Counted from the stretch's first letter, positions 8,621 to 16,262 are shown. The stretch is 64,000 nucleotides of DNA from JAJFJD01 sp965228425 (GCA_965228425.1 OZ245815.1:2790001-2854000), one strand, 5' to 3'. Notes: generated from the letters alone by a model not told the origin. A program made the numbers and translations.

Positions 8621-8645
8621 AGCGCCCCGTAGGGGTCGGGGCGCT
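8621..8645 (-). terminator. Rho-independent terminator, probably bidirectional
   Basis: A perfect 9-bp stem, AGCGCCCCG (8621-8629) with CGGGGCGCT (8637-8645), and a 7-nt loop. On the minus strand the stem is followed by TCTTTTTTGG, giving a good T-run for ending the DUF1127 transcript. On the plus strand it closes the aminotransferase gene with a weaker TTTC. Confidence 0.8.
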
Positions 8646-8749
8646 TTCAGAGTTGCTAGGGAGGTAAGCTTCCGTCGATCGGGGAGATCGATAAGCTTTG
8701 GGCTGAGGGGCCCAGGGCAGTTCAGTGCGGGGAACTCCTTTCGTGTCGG

Positions 8750-8926
8750 TTAGGCGGCGCGGCGGTAGGGGCGGTCCACGCCGTTGGCGATCATCGTGAT
8801 GTGCGAGCGATGAAGACCGATGTCCTTCAGCATGCGGTTGTCCAGCGAATGCAAGGCGTGGGAGGTGTTGCGCGCGGTCATGCGATTGACGAACCGCCGG
8901 CCCATGCAGGTAATCTCGTTTAACAT
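8750..8926 (-). CDS. DUF1127 family microprotein
   Basis: A 58-residue basic protein. AAGGAG lies 8 nt before its ATG. The C-terminal half reads LDNRMLKDIGLHRSHI, the hallmark (L.d.mL.DIGl.Rs.i) of DUF1127, arginine-rich microproteins abundant in alphaproteobacteria. Some family members have been shown to bind RNA and affect phosphate and carbon physiology or small-RNA turnover. The transcript has a structured 3' UTR (arms AAGCTT at 8666-8671 and 8693-8698 with CGATC/GATCG inside), then the intrinsic terminator at 8621-8645. It is divergent from the gene at 9138, with about 210 bp between. Confidence 0.88.
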   Translation of the reverse strand: MLNEITCMGRRFVNRMTARNTSHALHSLDNRMLKDIGLHRSHITMIANGVDRPYRRAA

Positions 8927-9137
8927 CGTGTTTACTCCTTGGCGTCTGGGGCCGTCGTGTGCCCGTTCTGTGTCCGTTGGGTCATTCCGTTGAATACCAA
9001 TCTAAGGGCGTCCCGTTTCTGGGGTATTTCCCGAAATCGGGAAAATTGTTTCATTTGTTTCAGCGCCCGCGTCTCGGATTTGGGACGCTTGGCCGTTGAT
9101 TTGATTGCTGAATTTCTAACGATGAAAGGATCCGAGA

Positions 9138-9572
9138 ATGTCAGAGAGCAAGTTTGAACAGAACGAGGACTTCGATGCCGGGGTCGATCTGCGGAAACAG
9201 GTCCTGGGCGAGGCGCATGTGGAAGCGTCGCTCAGCCGGGCTGCCGCCGACCCGTTCATGAAGCCGATCCAGCAACTCACGACCGAGGTGGGCTGGGGTA
9301 AGGTTTGGGCAAGGCCGGGTCTTCCGCGTAATATCAGGAGCATGCTGAGCATTGCGTTGCTCGCCACGCTCGGCAAGCCCGACGAGCTGCAGCATCACAT
9401 CTTGGGCGCGCTGAACAACGGCGTCACCAAGGACGAGATCATGGAGGTGCTGCTGCACACCACGGTGTATGCCGGGTTCCCTGTCGGGCTTCAGGGTTTC
9501 CGCACGGCGAAGGAATTCTTCGACGCGCAGGAAGAGGCGGAAGCCCGCAACGAGGAGGAAGAGATCGAATGA
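9138..9572 (+). CDS. Carboxymuconolactone decarboxylase family protein (PcaC-like)
   Basis: 144 residues. The core RNIRSMLSIALLATLGKPDEL, then HILGALNNGVTKDEIMEVLLH, then YAGFPVGLQGFRTAKEFF is the full CMD-fold signature of gamma-carboxymuconolactone decarboxylase (PcaC), which acts in the protocatechuate branch of the beta-ketoadipate pathway. The AhpD-type CxxC is absent, so this is not a peroxidase-type CMD protein. No other pca gene is nearby. It overlaps the next gene by 4 bp (ATGA), so the two are coupled and it probably serves a pathway with that dehydrogenase rather than classical protocatechuate breakdown. The C-terminus is a run of glutamates. Confidence 0.85.
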   Translation: MSESKFEQNEDFDAGVDLRKQVLGEAHVEASLSRAAADPFMKPIQQLTTEVGWGKVWARPGLPRNIRSMLSIALLATLGKPDELQHHILGALNNGVTKDEIMEVLLHTTVYAGFPVGLQGFRTAKEFFDAQEEAEARNEEEEIE

Positions 9573-11410
9573 CGGACAAGACGCTGGGCTTCATCGGCCT
9601 CGGCATGATGGGCGGCCCAATGGCGAAGAACCTGCTGGCCGCCGGATACCGGTTGCTGGTCCTCGATACGCGCCCGGAAGCGCTGGCGCCCGTGGTCGAG
9701 GCCGGCGGCGAAGCGATGGCCAGCCCGGCGGAGATCGCCTCGGTGGCCGAGACGGTGCTGGTCAGCCTGCCGACGCCGCCGGTGGTGGAACAGGTCGCGC
9801 TGGGGGCCGGCGGCCTGATCGAGGGCACGGCGATCAAGACCTATATCGACCTTTCGACGACTGGGCCCGTCATCGCCCGCAAGGTGGCCGCGGCGTTGAC
9901 CGACAAGGGCATAGAATGCCTGGACGCACCGGTCAGCGGCGGTGAACGGGGCGCCACGGCGGGGACGTTGTCGCTGATGGTGTCGGGATCGAAAGACACC
10001 TATGCGGCGGCGCAGCCGATCCTCGAGGTGATCGGCAGGAAGAGCTTCTACATCGGCCCGGATGCGGGCATGGGGCAGACGGTCAAGGTCGCGAACAACT
10101 ACCTGTCGGCGACGAGCAACCTGTCGGCGGCCGAGGCCACGGTCATGGGGGCGAAATCGGGGCTCGACCTGCAGACCATGCTCGACGTGATCAACGTCAG
10201 CAGCGGCCGGAACAACGCGACCGAGGACAAATACCCGACCTTCGTCGTGCCGCGCGATTTCCGCAGCATGCGGAGCGAGCTGATCCTCAAGGATATCACG
10301 CTGTTCACCGATGCCGCCGAGGAGCAGGGCGTGCCGACCTGGCTCGCCAGCGCCGTCCGGCAATTCCTGACCCACGCGGTTGGCCAGGGCCGCGGCGGCG
10401 ATCCGTCGATCAGCCTGATCACGATGATCGAGGATTGGGCCGGTGTGCAGGTGAAAGCCGGGCAGGCGGCGCCGCCGGCGATCGAGGGCGGCGACGCGAA
10501 TGACAAGCCGCCGGTCGGGTTTATCGGCCTCGGCGCCATGGGCGGGCCGATGGCCATGCGGTTGGTCGATGCGGGTTTTCCGCTGACCGTGTTCGATGTG
10601 CGGGCGGAGGCGATGCAGCCCTTCGTCGACAAGGGTGCCGTTGCCGCCGACAGCCCGAAAGCGGTCGCCGACGCGGTCGAGAATGTCATGGTGTGCCTGC
10701 CGATCCCGGACGTGGTGCGCCAGGTTGCCTTGGCCGATGACGGGTTGATCGCGGGCGGCAAGATCAAGCGATACGTGGATTTGTCGACCACCGGGGCGGT
10801 GACGGCGCGCGCCGTCGCGGCGGCATTGTCGGAAAAAGGGATCGCCTGTCTCGACTGCCCGGTCAGCGGCGGGGTGTCCGGGGCCGAGGCGGGGACGCTC
10901 TCGCTCATGCAATCCGGCGACAAAACCGTCGCGGCGGCGCTGAAGCCGGCCTTTGCGGCGATCGGCGAAAATCCCTTCTACATCGGCGAGGCCCCCGGGT
11001 TGGGCCAGACCATGAAGGTGGCGAACAACTACCTGTCGGCGACGGCCAACATCGCCTGCGCGGAGGCGCTGGTCATGGGCGTGAAGGCGGGGATCGACCC
11101 GGCGGTCATGCTCGACGTGATCAACGCCAGCAGCGGCCGCAGCGACGTTAGCGAAATCCGCTACCCGACCTATGTCCTGCCGCGGGATTTCACCAAGGGC
11201 TTCAAGCAGCGCTTGTTGCACAAGGACGTGAAGCTGTGTATGGAGGAGGCCGCCGCGCAGGGTGTCCCCATGTTGATCGGCAACACGGTCAGGCAGTTCC
11301 TGACCTATGCCGTGAGCCAGGGCACCGGCGACGAGGTGTCGGTCTCGCTGATCAAACATATCGAAGGCTGGGCCGGTGTCGAAGTCCGCGGCGACGCGGG
11401 GAAAAAGTAG
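9569..11410 (+). CDS. Tandem two-domain beta-hydroxyacid dehydrogenase (fused duplicate)
   Basis: 613 residues, twice the usual 290-300. Two complete 6-phosphogluconate dehydrogenase-like/3-hydroxyisobutyrate dehydrogenase units lie in series. Unit 1 (about 1-300) has the Rossmann motif GFIGLGMMGGPMA and catalytic K173 in GQTVKVANNYL. Unit 2 (about 313-613) has GFIGLGAMGGPMA and K483 in GQTMKVANNYL. Both keep the substrate loop D(A/C)PVSGG and the cofactor loop DLSTTG, so both look active. They are joined by a short Ala/Pro/Gly linker near residue 300. The family oxidises beta-hydroxyacids or reduces semialdehydes with NAD(P). The start overlaps the PcaC-like gene by 4 bp. Confidence 0.92.
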   Translation: MTDKTLGFIGLGMMGGPMAKNLLAAGYRLLVLDTRPEALAPVVEAGGEAMASPAEIASVAETVLVSLPTPPVVEQVALGAGGLIEGTAIKTYIDLSTTGPVIARKVAAALTDKGIECLDAPVSGGERGATAGTLSLMVSGSKDTYAAAQPILEVIGRKSFYIGPDAGMGQTVKVANNYLSATSNLSAAEATVMGAKSGLDLQTMLDVINVSSGRNNATEDKYPTFVVPRDFRSMRSELILKDITLFTDAAEEQGVPTWLASAVRQFLTHAVGQGRGGDPSISLITMIEDWAGVQVKAGQAAPPAIEGGDANDKPPVGFIGLGAMGGPMAMRLVDAGFPLTVFDVRAEAMQPFVDKGAVAADSPKAVADAVENVMVCLPIPDVVRQVALADDGLIAGGKIKRYVDLSTTGAVTARAVAAALSEKGIACLDCPVSGGVSGAEAGTLSLMQSGDKTVAAALKPAFAAIGENPFYIGEAPGLGQTMKVANNYLSATANIACAEALVMGVKAGIDPAVMLDVINASSGRSDVSEIRYPTYVLPRDFTKGFKQRLLHKDVKLCMEEAAAQGVPMLIGNTVRQFLTYAVSQGTGDEVSVSLIKHIEGWAGVEVRGDAGKK

Positions 11411-11426
11411 GGCAGCAGGGACAGTC

Positions 11427-11738
11427 ATGAGCAAGCATGTTCGAATTTTTCAACCGGCGAAGACCGCGATGCAGTCGGGCCGGCGGAAAACCAAGGACTG
11501 GGTCATGGTCTTCGAACCGTCCGACGCGTCGCGGCCGGACCCGATCATCGGCTGGAACGGCTCGGCGGACACCAGCCGGCAGGTCCGGCTGACCTTCGAT
11601 TCGAAGGAAGACGCCATCGCGCATGCCCGCAAGAACGGCTACACCTACACCGTGCGCGAGCCGAAACAGCGGCGCATCAAGCCCAAGGCCTACGCCGACA
11701 ATTTCGCCTATTCGCGCCTCCAGCCCTGGACCCACTGA
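11427..11738 (+). CDS. NDUFS4-like (ETC complex I accessory) protein
   Basis: 103 residues from the ATG at 11427. It begins VRIFQPAKTAMQSG and continues with WVMVFEP, then D..IGWNGSADTSRQVRLTFDSKEDAIAHARKNGYTY. This is the conserved pattern of the NDUFS4/18-kDa accessory subunit of respiratory complex I, which is found outside mitochondria essentially only in alphaproteobacteria and helps attach the NADH-oxidising module. The gene is commonly a stand-alone locus next to a tRNA, as here. It sits 16 bp after the dehydrogenase stop and 80 bp before tRNA-Arg. An alternative upstream start at 11376 would overlap the dehydrogenase gene and is less likely. Confidence 0.9.
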   Translation: MSKHVRIFQPAKTAMQSGRRKTKDWVMVFEPSDASRPDPIIGWNGSADTSRQVRLTFDSKEDAIAHARKNGYTYTVREPKQRRIKPKAYADNFAYSRLQPWTH

Positions 11739-11818
11739 CCGCCCATTGACCGCCGCCGGGACACGAAAGTCTAGCGACCGCGCCGGACTTTTCTGATATG
11801 GATAGCCCGTTTTCGGCG

Positions 11819-11895
11819 GGCCCCGTAGCTCAACCGGATAGAGCGGCGGACTTCTAATCCGCAGGTTGGAGGTTCGAGTCCTCCCGGGGTCGCCA
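11819..11895 (+). tRNA. tRNA-Arg(TCT)
   Basis: A full cloverleaf: acceptor GGCCCCG paired with CGGGGTC, D-arm GCTCAACCGGATAGAGC, anticodon stem-loop GCGGACTTCTAATCCGC with anticodon TCT, T-arm GGAGGTTCGAGTCCTCC, discriminator G and encoded CCA. Its last 11 bases plus one recur at 17417-17428, which marks it as a likely integration site. Confidence 0.96.
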
Positions 11896-11896
11896 A
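11885..11896 (+). repeat. Putative att site, left copy (tRNA-Arg 3' end)
   Basis: The 12 bases CGGGGTCGCCAA, made of the tRNA-Arg acceptor 3' strand, discriminator, CCA and one further base, are repeated in the same orientation at 17417-17428. tRNA 3' ends are the standard target of tyrosine-recombinase islands, and all the mobile DNA of the window lies between the two copies. No integrase gene remains. Confidence 0.55.
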
Positions 11897-12083
11897 GCTA
11901 CTTTCATCGGGAAATAGGGGTTTTCTGAGGGGCTCGTCACGGGTCTTTCTCACAGGTTTGCCTGAAGTCCCCAGAAGCGGAAGTCATAGGACGCGCTTGG
12001 AATGTCCGTTCCTGCGGCTAGTGGTTTTGCCCGGTTTTCGTGGACACCTAGAATGAGGCGTGTTGAGCGCCGGGAGGTGTCAA

Positions 12084-12380
12084 TTGACGAAGCCGAAGCG
12101 ATACAAGCGCTATAGCGCGGAGTTCAAGCGGGAAGCGATCCTTAGAGCGAGCGAGGAAGGCTTAACGGACAAAGCCGTGTGCGATGAGCTGGGGATCAGC
12201 ACCCGGCAGTTTCGCCGCTGGCGGGACGAGCTGGAGCTGTTGGGTAAAGAAGCGTTTCCCGGCCAAGGGCGAACCCGCGATCAAGAGCTCGCAGCGCTGA
12301 AGCGTGAGCTGGCTCAGGTGAAGAAGGAACGGGATTTTTTAAAGGAAGCGGCGGCGTACTTTGCCAAGCAGTCGAAGTGA
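12084..12380 (+). CDS. IS3-family transposase OrfA, copy 1
   Basis: 98 residues from a TTG codon with GGGAGG seven bases upstream; a GTG at 12060 is the longer alternative. It carries the IS3 OrfA helix-turn-helix (KRYSAEFKREAILRAS...TDKAVCDELGISTRQFRRW) that binds the terminal repeats, then a leucine-zipper-like heptad helix (LAALKRELAQVKKERDFL). In the zero frame the heptamer T TTT TTA lies at 12335-12341. A -1 slip there leaves the frame open into OrfB, giving the fused transposase. Without the slip the protein ends at 12380. Confidence 0.93.
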   Translation: MTKPKRYKRYSAEFKREAILRASEEGLTDKAVCDELGISTRQFRRWRDELELLGKEAFPGQGRTRDQELAALKRELAQVKKERDFLKEAAAYFAKQSK

Positions 12381-13255
12381 GGTACGCGTGCATTGATCGC
12401 CGCCGCGATCGCTATCCGGTGCGCATGATGTGTCGCCTGTTGAAGGTCTCGGCAAGCGGCTACTACGCCTGGCGAACCCGACCGGAGAGCCCTCGAGCGA
12501 AGCGAGATCGAGATCTGATGGCCAAGATCAGGCGCGTCCACGACGTCAGCAAAGGGGTCTATGGCAGCCCGCGCGTTCACGCGGAGTTGGTTGCTGAGGG
12601 TGTTGCCGTGGGACGACACAAAGTCGCGCGTCTGATGCGCCTGGAGCGGCTTAGGGGATGTCCAAAGCGGCGCTTTCGGGTCACGACGCAACGAGAGCCA
12701 GCGCATCCGGTTGCGAAGAATCTGCTGAAGCAGGACTTCAAAGCCAAGGCGCCGAACCAACGTTGGGCGGCCGACATCACCTACATCTCGACAGGTCAGG
12801 GCTGGCTGTACCTGGCGGTGGTGATGGACCTCTACTCCCGTCGCATCGTGGGCTGGTCGATGAGTCATTGGATGAGCCGACACCTGGTTGTCGATGCCTT
12901 GCGGATGGCAATCGCTGCGCGCCAGCCGGACGGACCCCTGATCCACCACTCGGATCGCGGCGGCCAATACACGAGCGACGACTTCCGTGACGAGCTTGCC
13001 AAGCACGGCATCGAATGCAGCATGAGCGGTTCGGCAAACTGCTATGACAATGCCGTCGTCGAGAGCTTCTTTGGGTTACTCAAACGCGAGTGCGTGAACC
13101 GTGTTCGCTATCGAACCCGGGATGAGGCTCGTGCTGATCTGTTCGAGTACATCGAGGTGTTCTACAACCGAAAGCGACGCCATGGTTACCTTGGCAACGT
13201 GAGCCCGGCCGACTTCGAAGAGCAGTCAGCCGGATCTTTCGAAACCGTCCACTGA
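12377..13255 (+). CDS. IS3-family transposase OrfB (DDE catalytic part), copy 1
   Basis: 292 residues as an independent ORF, but probably made mainly as an OrfAB fusion by -1 frameshifting. It contains an HTH_21 region (VRMMCRLLKVSASGYYAW, then GVYGSPRVHAEL) and an rve integrase core. The three catalytic acidic residues are in RWAADITYI (first D), HHSDRGGQYTS (second D) and NAVVESFFGLLKRE (the E). The C-terminal YNRKRRHGYLGNVSPADFE is typical of IS3-group elements. It begins at a GTG that overlaps the orfA stop by 4 bp. It is identical to the copy at 16259-17137. Confidence 0.93.
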   Translation: MRYACIDRRRDRYPVRMMCRLLKVSASGYYAWRTRPESPRAKRDRDLMAKIRRVHDVSKGVYGSPRVHAELVAEGVAVGRHKVARLMRLERLRGCPKRRFRVTTQREPAHPVAKNLLKQDFKAKAPNQRWAADITYISTGQGWLYLAVVMDLYSRRIVGWSMSHWMSRHLVVDALRMAIAARQPDGPLIHHSDRGGQYTSDDFRDELAKHGIECSMSGSANCYDNAVVESFFGLLKRECVNRVRYRTRDEARADLFEYIEVFYNRKRRHGYLGNVSPADFEEQSAGSFETVH

Positions 13256-13270
13256 AACGGGGCAAAACGA

Positions 13271-13441
13271 CTAGAGCAGACACCAATCTAGAACGACGGA
13301 ATGTCCGCTAATAGCCATAAGCAGCCTTCTATCCACTAAGTACCGGAATTTTTTAAACTAGGGATTTTTTAAACTAGGGGAAGTGGCGCGAATCACCGAG
13401 AATCGAGCGGTGAGCTCGTAGGATAGTCAGCGTTATTTCAT
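13271..13441. other. Non-coding spacer between IS copy 1 and an older IS remnant
   Basis: About 170 bp without coding sequence. It holds one CTAG target duplication (13271-13274), one ATGTCCGCT element (13301) and the 16-bp tandem repeat at 13348-13379, and appears to be scar DNA from earlier insertions. Confidence 0.5.
13348..13379 (+). repeat. Perfect 2 x 16-bp tandem repeat
   Basis: The unit ATTTTTTAAACTAGGG occurs twice head to tail with no mismatch. It is A/T-rich in otherwise GC-rich DNA and lies between IS copy 1 and the transposase remnant. It could be slippage debris from an insertion end. Confidence 0.9.
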
Positions 13442-13645
13442 TTGAGAGTTATCGGGCTCTTCAAGACGGAGGTCGTCGGCCGCAGGGGCCCGTGGCACGG
13501 CCTCGACGCCGTCGAGTTCGCCACGCTCGAATGGGTCGACTGGCACAACAACCGACGCTTGCTCGAGCCGATCGGAAGCATCCCGCCCGCCGAGGCCGAA
13601 GCGCGCTACCTTGCTCTATCCCGTGAGCCTGCCATCGCGGCGTGA
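13442..13645 (+). pseudogene. 3' remnant of a second, different IS3-family transposase
   Basis: 67 residues matching only the C-terminal end of an OrfB: IGLFKTEVVGRRGPWHGLDAVEFATLEWVDWHNNRRLLEPIG. In complete proteins this follows the DDE glutamate region. Everything upstream, including the catalytic Asp residues, is missing. The sequence is not related to the intact IS3 copies on either side at this level. The far end of this dead element, ending near 13675, joins directly onto the broken deaminase gene, which it probably destroyed. Confidence 0.85.
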
Positions 13646-13671
13646 CTCACACGAACCGGCCTCCGGCAAAC

Positions 13672-13928
13672 CCGACGCAATCACAGCATGGCCACGAAGG
13701 CTCGTCCGTCCGAGGCTGGCCGCAGCATCGCGAAGCGCTTCGGTCTCCGCATGTGCCGTCGGGTCGCCACGGGCGACCACACGGTTCACGCCCTCTCCGA
13801 CAACGGATCCGTTCGCGTCGACAACGAGCGGCGCGAACGGCGCGGCACCTGCGATTGCGCGTTCGGTCGCCATCTCGAGCGCGCGCGACGAGAGCGTCCA
13901 GGTTGGGCGGTTCGTGGAAGGGGGGCAT
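13672..13928 (-). pseudogene. Broken nucleoside deaminase (cytidine/guanine deaminase family)
   Basis: On the minus strand one frame begins MPPFHEPPNLDALVARA (from 13928). After a frameshift near 13873-13880 another frame continues MATERAIAGAAPFAPLVVD, then GEGVNRVVARGDPTAHAETEALRDAA. That is the zinc-binding H-A-E region and surrounding core of nucleoside deaminases. The second zinc motif (PCxxC) is missing, because the sequence runs into the transposase remnant after SLRGHAVIASG. The gene is therefore both frameshifted and truncated at its 3' end by about half. It lies just downstream of, and in line with, the azoreductase gene. Confidence 0.8.
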
Positions 13929-13975
13929 CGTGTTCTTTCCCCATTGAGTGGGCCCGGGTTGCGCCGGCCCCTGTT

Positions 13976-14656
13976 TCAGGCCGCTTGCCGTTCGGCCGTG
14001 AGCCTCGCAACGAGCGTGTCGATCGACTGTTCGGCCTTGGCGAGCGAGGTCTGCAGACGATCGTCGGCGAACTCATCGTACTCCACGGCGATCGAATGCA
14101 TCTGCGTGATGCCGATATATGCGAAGGGCGTCCGCACACCGGGCTCGACATGGTTGCTCTTTTCAAGTCGCTCGCCGGGGTCGTACCCAAAATCGCCGCG
14201 CGAGGAGAGAACGATCAGTTGTTTGCCTGCGGGCACCAACGGCCAATAGGGTTCGCCATCGCGGCTGCGGTCAAAGCCGAAGGTCCTGCCGACGCGCACG
14301 ATGTTGTCGATATAGGCCTTGAACTGAGCCGGCACGCCAAAATTGTACATAGGCACCCCGGCAACGATCACGTCGGCGGTCAGCAATTCTTCGACAAGCG
14401 TATCGCTTTCGGCCAACGCCTCGTGCATCCACTCCTCGCGCTGATCGATCGGCGTGAAGGCGGCATGAATCCAGCGCCCGGTCACCGGAGCCGGAGGGGT
14501 CTGTCCAACGTCGCGGTAGAGGATTGGGTCGTGCGGCCGGGTGGTACGCCACGCGTCGACAAACTTCGCGCTCAGACGACGGCTGTGCGACCCGAAACGT
14601 GTTTCGTCCGACCGGCCGGTTCTGGCGCTTGAATCGATATGCAGAAGGGTGGGCAT
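13976..14656 (-). CDS. azoR: FMN-dependent NADH:quinone oxidoreductase / azoreductase (AzoR-like)
   Basis: 226 residues from the ATG at 14656, preceded by AGGAGAATTC; a longer frame to 14686 lacks a ribosome site. The flavodoxin-like fold is clear: LLHIDSSARTGRSDETR binds the FMN phosphate, VAGVPMYNFGVPAQFKAYID is the conserved MYNF.(I/V)P motif, and VLSSRGDFGYDP follows. AzoR enzymes use NADH to reduce quinones and azo compounds in the cytoplasm. It is divergently transcribed from a LysR regulator 307 bp away, the usual arrangement for an activator and its target. The start-proximal part of the broken deaminase follows it on the same strand. Confidence 0.92.
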   Translation of the reverse strand: MPTLLHIDSSARTGRSDETRFGSHSRRLSAKFVDAWRTTRPHDPILYRDVGQTPPAPVTGRWIHAAFTPIDQREEWMHEALAESDTLVEELLTADVIVAGVPMYNFGVPAQFKAYIDNIVRVGRTFGFDRSRDGEPYWPLVPAGKQLIVLSSRGDFGYDPGERLEKSNHVEPGVRTPFAYIGITQMHSIAVEYDEFADDRLQTSLAKAEQSIDTLVARLTAERQAA

Positions 14657-14963
14657 GTGAATTCTCCTGGTCCTGAGGCATGTCACCGGTTCCTGTGGGC
14701 CTCAATTTCTCATGCGTTTGCACGCCCTACAAAGGAGAGCTTCTAACCAATGACTGAGATAAAATCATCCATCTATCTATCCAGTCGATCGCCTGCCCGT
14801 GTGGTGCTGTCCAAGCGATTAGCGATCTGTTCGGGTGTCAATTGCCTGTCCTTCCTCTGAATAATCGCCTTGAGTCCTAAGCGAGAAAGCTCGAGGGGGC
14901 CAAATTCGAAATCTTCTTGGATGATGAAGTCGGGCTCATGTATCTTGAGGCATGCTTCACGCC
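14657..14963. promoter_or_regulatory. Divergent azoR-lysR control region
   Basis: 307 bp between the divergent azoreductase and LysR genes with no convincing gene. LysR proteins normally bind a T-N11-A palindrome in such a region and control both promoters. I did not pick out one clear site. A 65-residue frame on the minus strand (14773-14970) looks like a shadow. Confidence 0.45.
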
Positions 14964-15830
14964 ATGCCATCCCTCATTTCGCTTCGCGCTTTCGAAGCCG
15001 CCGCCCGTCTCGGGAGCTTCAAGGGCGCCGCGGAGGAGCTTTCGGTTACACCTACCGCTGTCTCGCACCACATCCGTGGGCTCGAACAGGCGCTCGAGGT
15101 ACAGCTGTTCGTTCGCCAGACACGCGCGGTGCACCTGACCGATACGGGTCGCCGCTTGTCCGGGCGGCTGGCCTCCGCCTTCACTGAGATCACCGATGCG
15201 CTTAGCGAGGTTCATGCCACCGAACACGACCTGGCGGTCACGACCACGCCGGCCTTCGCCGCACTCTGGCTGGTGCCGCGGATGGAGGTATTTCAGGCTG
15301 CGCATCCCGATATCCGCTTGCGGCTCGATACGGGAACGGCGCTTGTGGATCTTGCCCGGGACCGGCGGATTGATGTGGCCATCCGCTACGGCCTGGTGGA
15401 GGGCCCATTGGTGGCGCGTGCGTTTCCGCAAGAGCGGATCGGCCTTTATGGTGCGCCGGACATGGTTTCGGCGCTTGGCGGAAGACTGGATGGCGCCACG
15501 ATTCTGAGCACGGTATGGGAGCAGCCAGGCCTGCCCCCTATGTCACCCGAAACTTGGATTGCGTCCGTGCCTGCCGATGACAGGCCCAAGCTGCGCCATT
15601 TCGAACAGGAACATCACGTCGTGCAGTGCGCGATCGCGGGACAAGGTTTGGCGCTTCTCAGCAACGTCCTCGTGGGGGATCTGTTGGCGGCCGGGCTGCT
15701 GACGGCCTTCCGGCCGGATATCCAGCTGCCTGGCCTCTCCTACGGCGTGCTCTGCCTGCCGGAGCGGGTTCGGGTGCGAAAGATCGCGCGCTTCATTCGC
15801 TGGCTTGAGGCGGCATTCGATCAGGACTGA
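14964..15830 (+). CDS. LysR-family transcriptional regulator (GcvA-like)
   Basis: 288 residues from the second ATG, matching the family's start MPSLISLRAFEAAARLGSF. The N-terminal winged helix-turn-helix includes GAAEELSVTPTAVSHHIRGLEQALEVQLFVR; the rest is the two-lobed periplasmic-binding-protein-like effector domain (LWLVPRMEVFQAAHPDIRLRL). The sequence is closest in style to the GcvA subgroup. It is divergent from azoR, which is its likely target, perhaps in response to a quinone or electrophile. It lies inside the putative tRNA-Arg island, 73 bp before IS copy 2. Confidence 0.92.
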   Translation: MPSLISLRAFEAAARLGSFKGAAEELSVTPTAVSHHIRGLEQALEVQLFVRQTRAVHLTDTGRRLSGRLASAFTEITDALSEVHATEHDLAVTTTPAFAALWLVPRMEVFQAAHPDIRLRLDTGTALVDLARDRRIDVAIRYGLVEGPLVARAFPQERIGLYGAPDMVSALGGRLDGATILSTVWEQPGLPPMSPETWIASVPADDRPKLRHFEQEHHVVQCAIAGQGLALLSNVLVGDLLAAGLLTAFRPDIQLPGLSYGVLCLPERVRVRKIARFIRWLEAAFDQD

Positions 15831-15965
15831 TCCGCGTCAGAGCGTTTTCGGCGGTAGTGTCGCCCATCTGCCCGAACGAGGCCGATGTCCGCTTTGGGTC
15901 ATTTGGTTTTGCCCGGTTTTCGTGGACACCTAGAATGAGGCGTGTTGAGCGCCGGGAGGTGTCAA

Positions 15966-16262
15966 TTGACGAAGCCGAAGCGATACAAGCGCTATAGCGC
16001 GGAGTTCAAGCGGGAAGCGATCCTTAGAGCGAGCGAGGAAGGCTTAACGGACAAAGCCGTGTGCGATGAGCTGGGGATCAGCACCCGGCAGTTTCGCCGC
16101 TGGCGGGACGAGCTGGAGCTGTTGGGTAAAGAAGCGTTTCCCGGCCAAGGGCGAACCCGCGATCAAGAGCTCGCAGCGCTGAAGCGTGAGCTGGCTCAGG
16201 TGAAGAAGGAACGGGATTTTTTAAAGGAAGCGGCGGCGTACTTTGCCAAGCAGTCGAAGTGA
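15966..16262 (+). CDS. IS3-family transposase OrfA, copy 2
   Basis: Identical to the OrfA at 12084-12380: a TTG start after GGGAGG, an HTH domain and a leucine-zipper-like helix. The -1 slippery heptamer T TTT TTA lies at 16217-16223 in the zero frame, so frameshifting into OrfB is expected here too. Confidence 0.93.
   Translation: MTKPKRYKRYSAEFKREAILRASEEGLTDKAVCDELGISTRQFRRWRDELELLGKEAFPGQGRTRDQELAALKRELAQVKKERDFLKEAAAYFAKQSK

Larger units (their letters stand above)
12022..13270 (+). mobile_element. IS3-family insertion sequence, copy 1 (1249 bp)
   Basis: Base-for-base comparison with the second copy fixes the ends at TGGTTTTGCCC... and ...GGGGCAAAACGA. The ends form imperfect inverted repeats of about 24 bp (TGGTTTTGCCCGGTTTTCGT versus TCGTTTTGCCCCGTTTCAGT). 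The element is flanked by CTAG on both sides (12018-12021 and 13271-13274), a 4-bp target duplication. It encodes overlapping orfA and orfB with a -1 slippery site. The two copies are direct repeats and identical, so transposition was recent. Confidence 0.95.

Noticed and set aside
9491..11434. 647-codon open frame on the minus strand
   Set aside because: It is the complementary-strand shadow of the tandem dehydrogenase, which has perfect family motifs. The shadow protein is His/Arg/Asp-rich without motifs.
14773..14970. 65-codon frame in the azoR-lysR spacer
   Set aside because: It lies in a control region, overlaps the LysR start and has no ribosome site or family motif.
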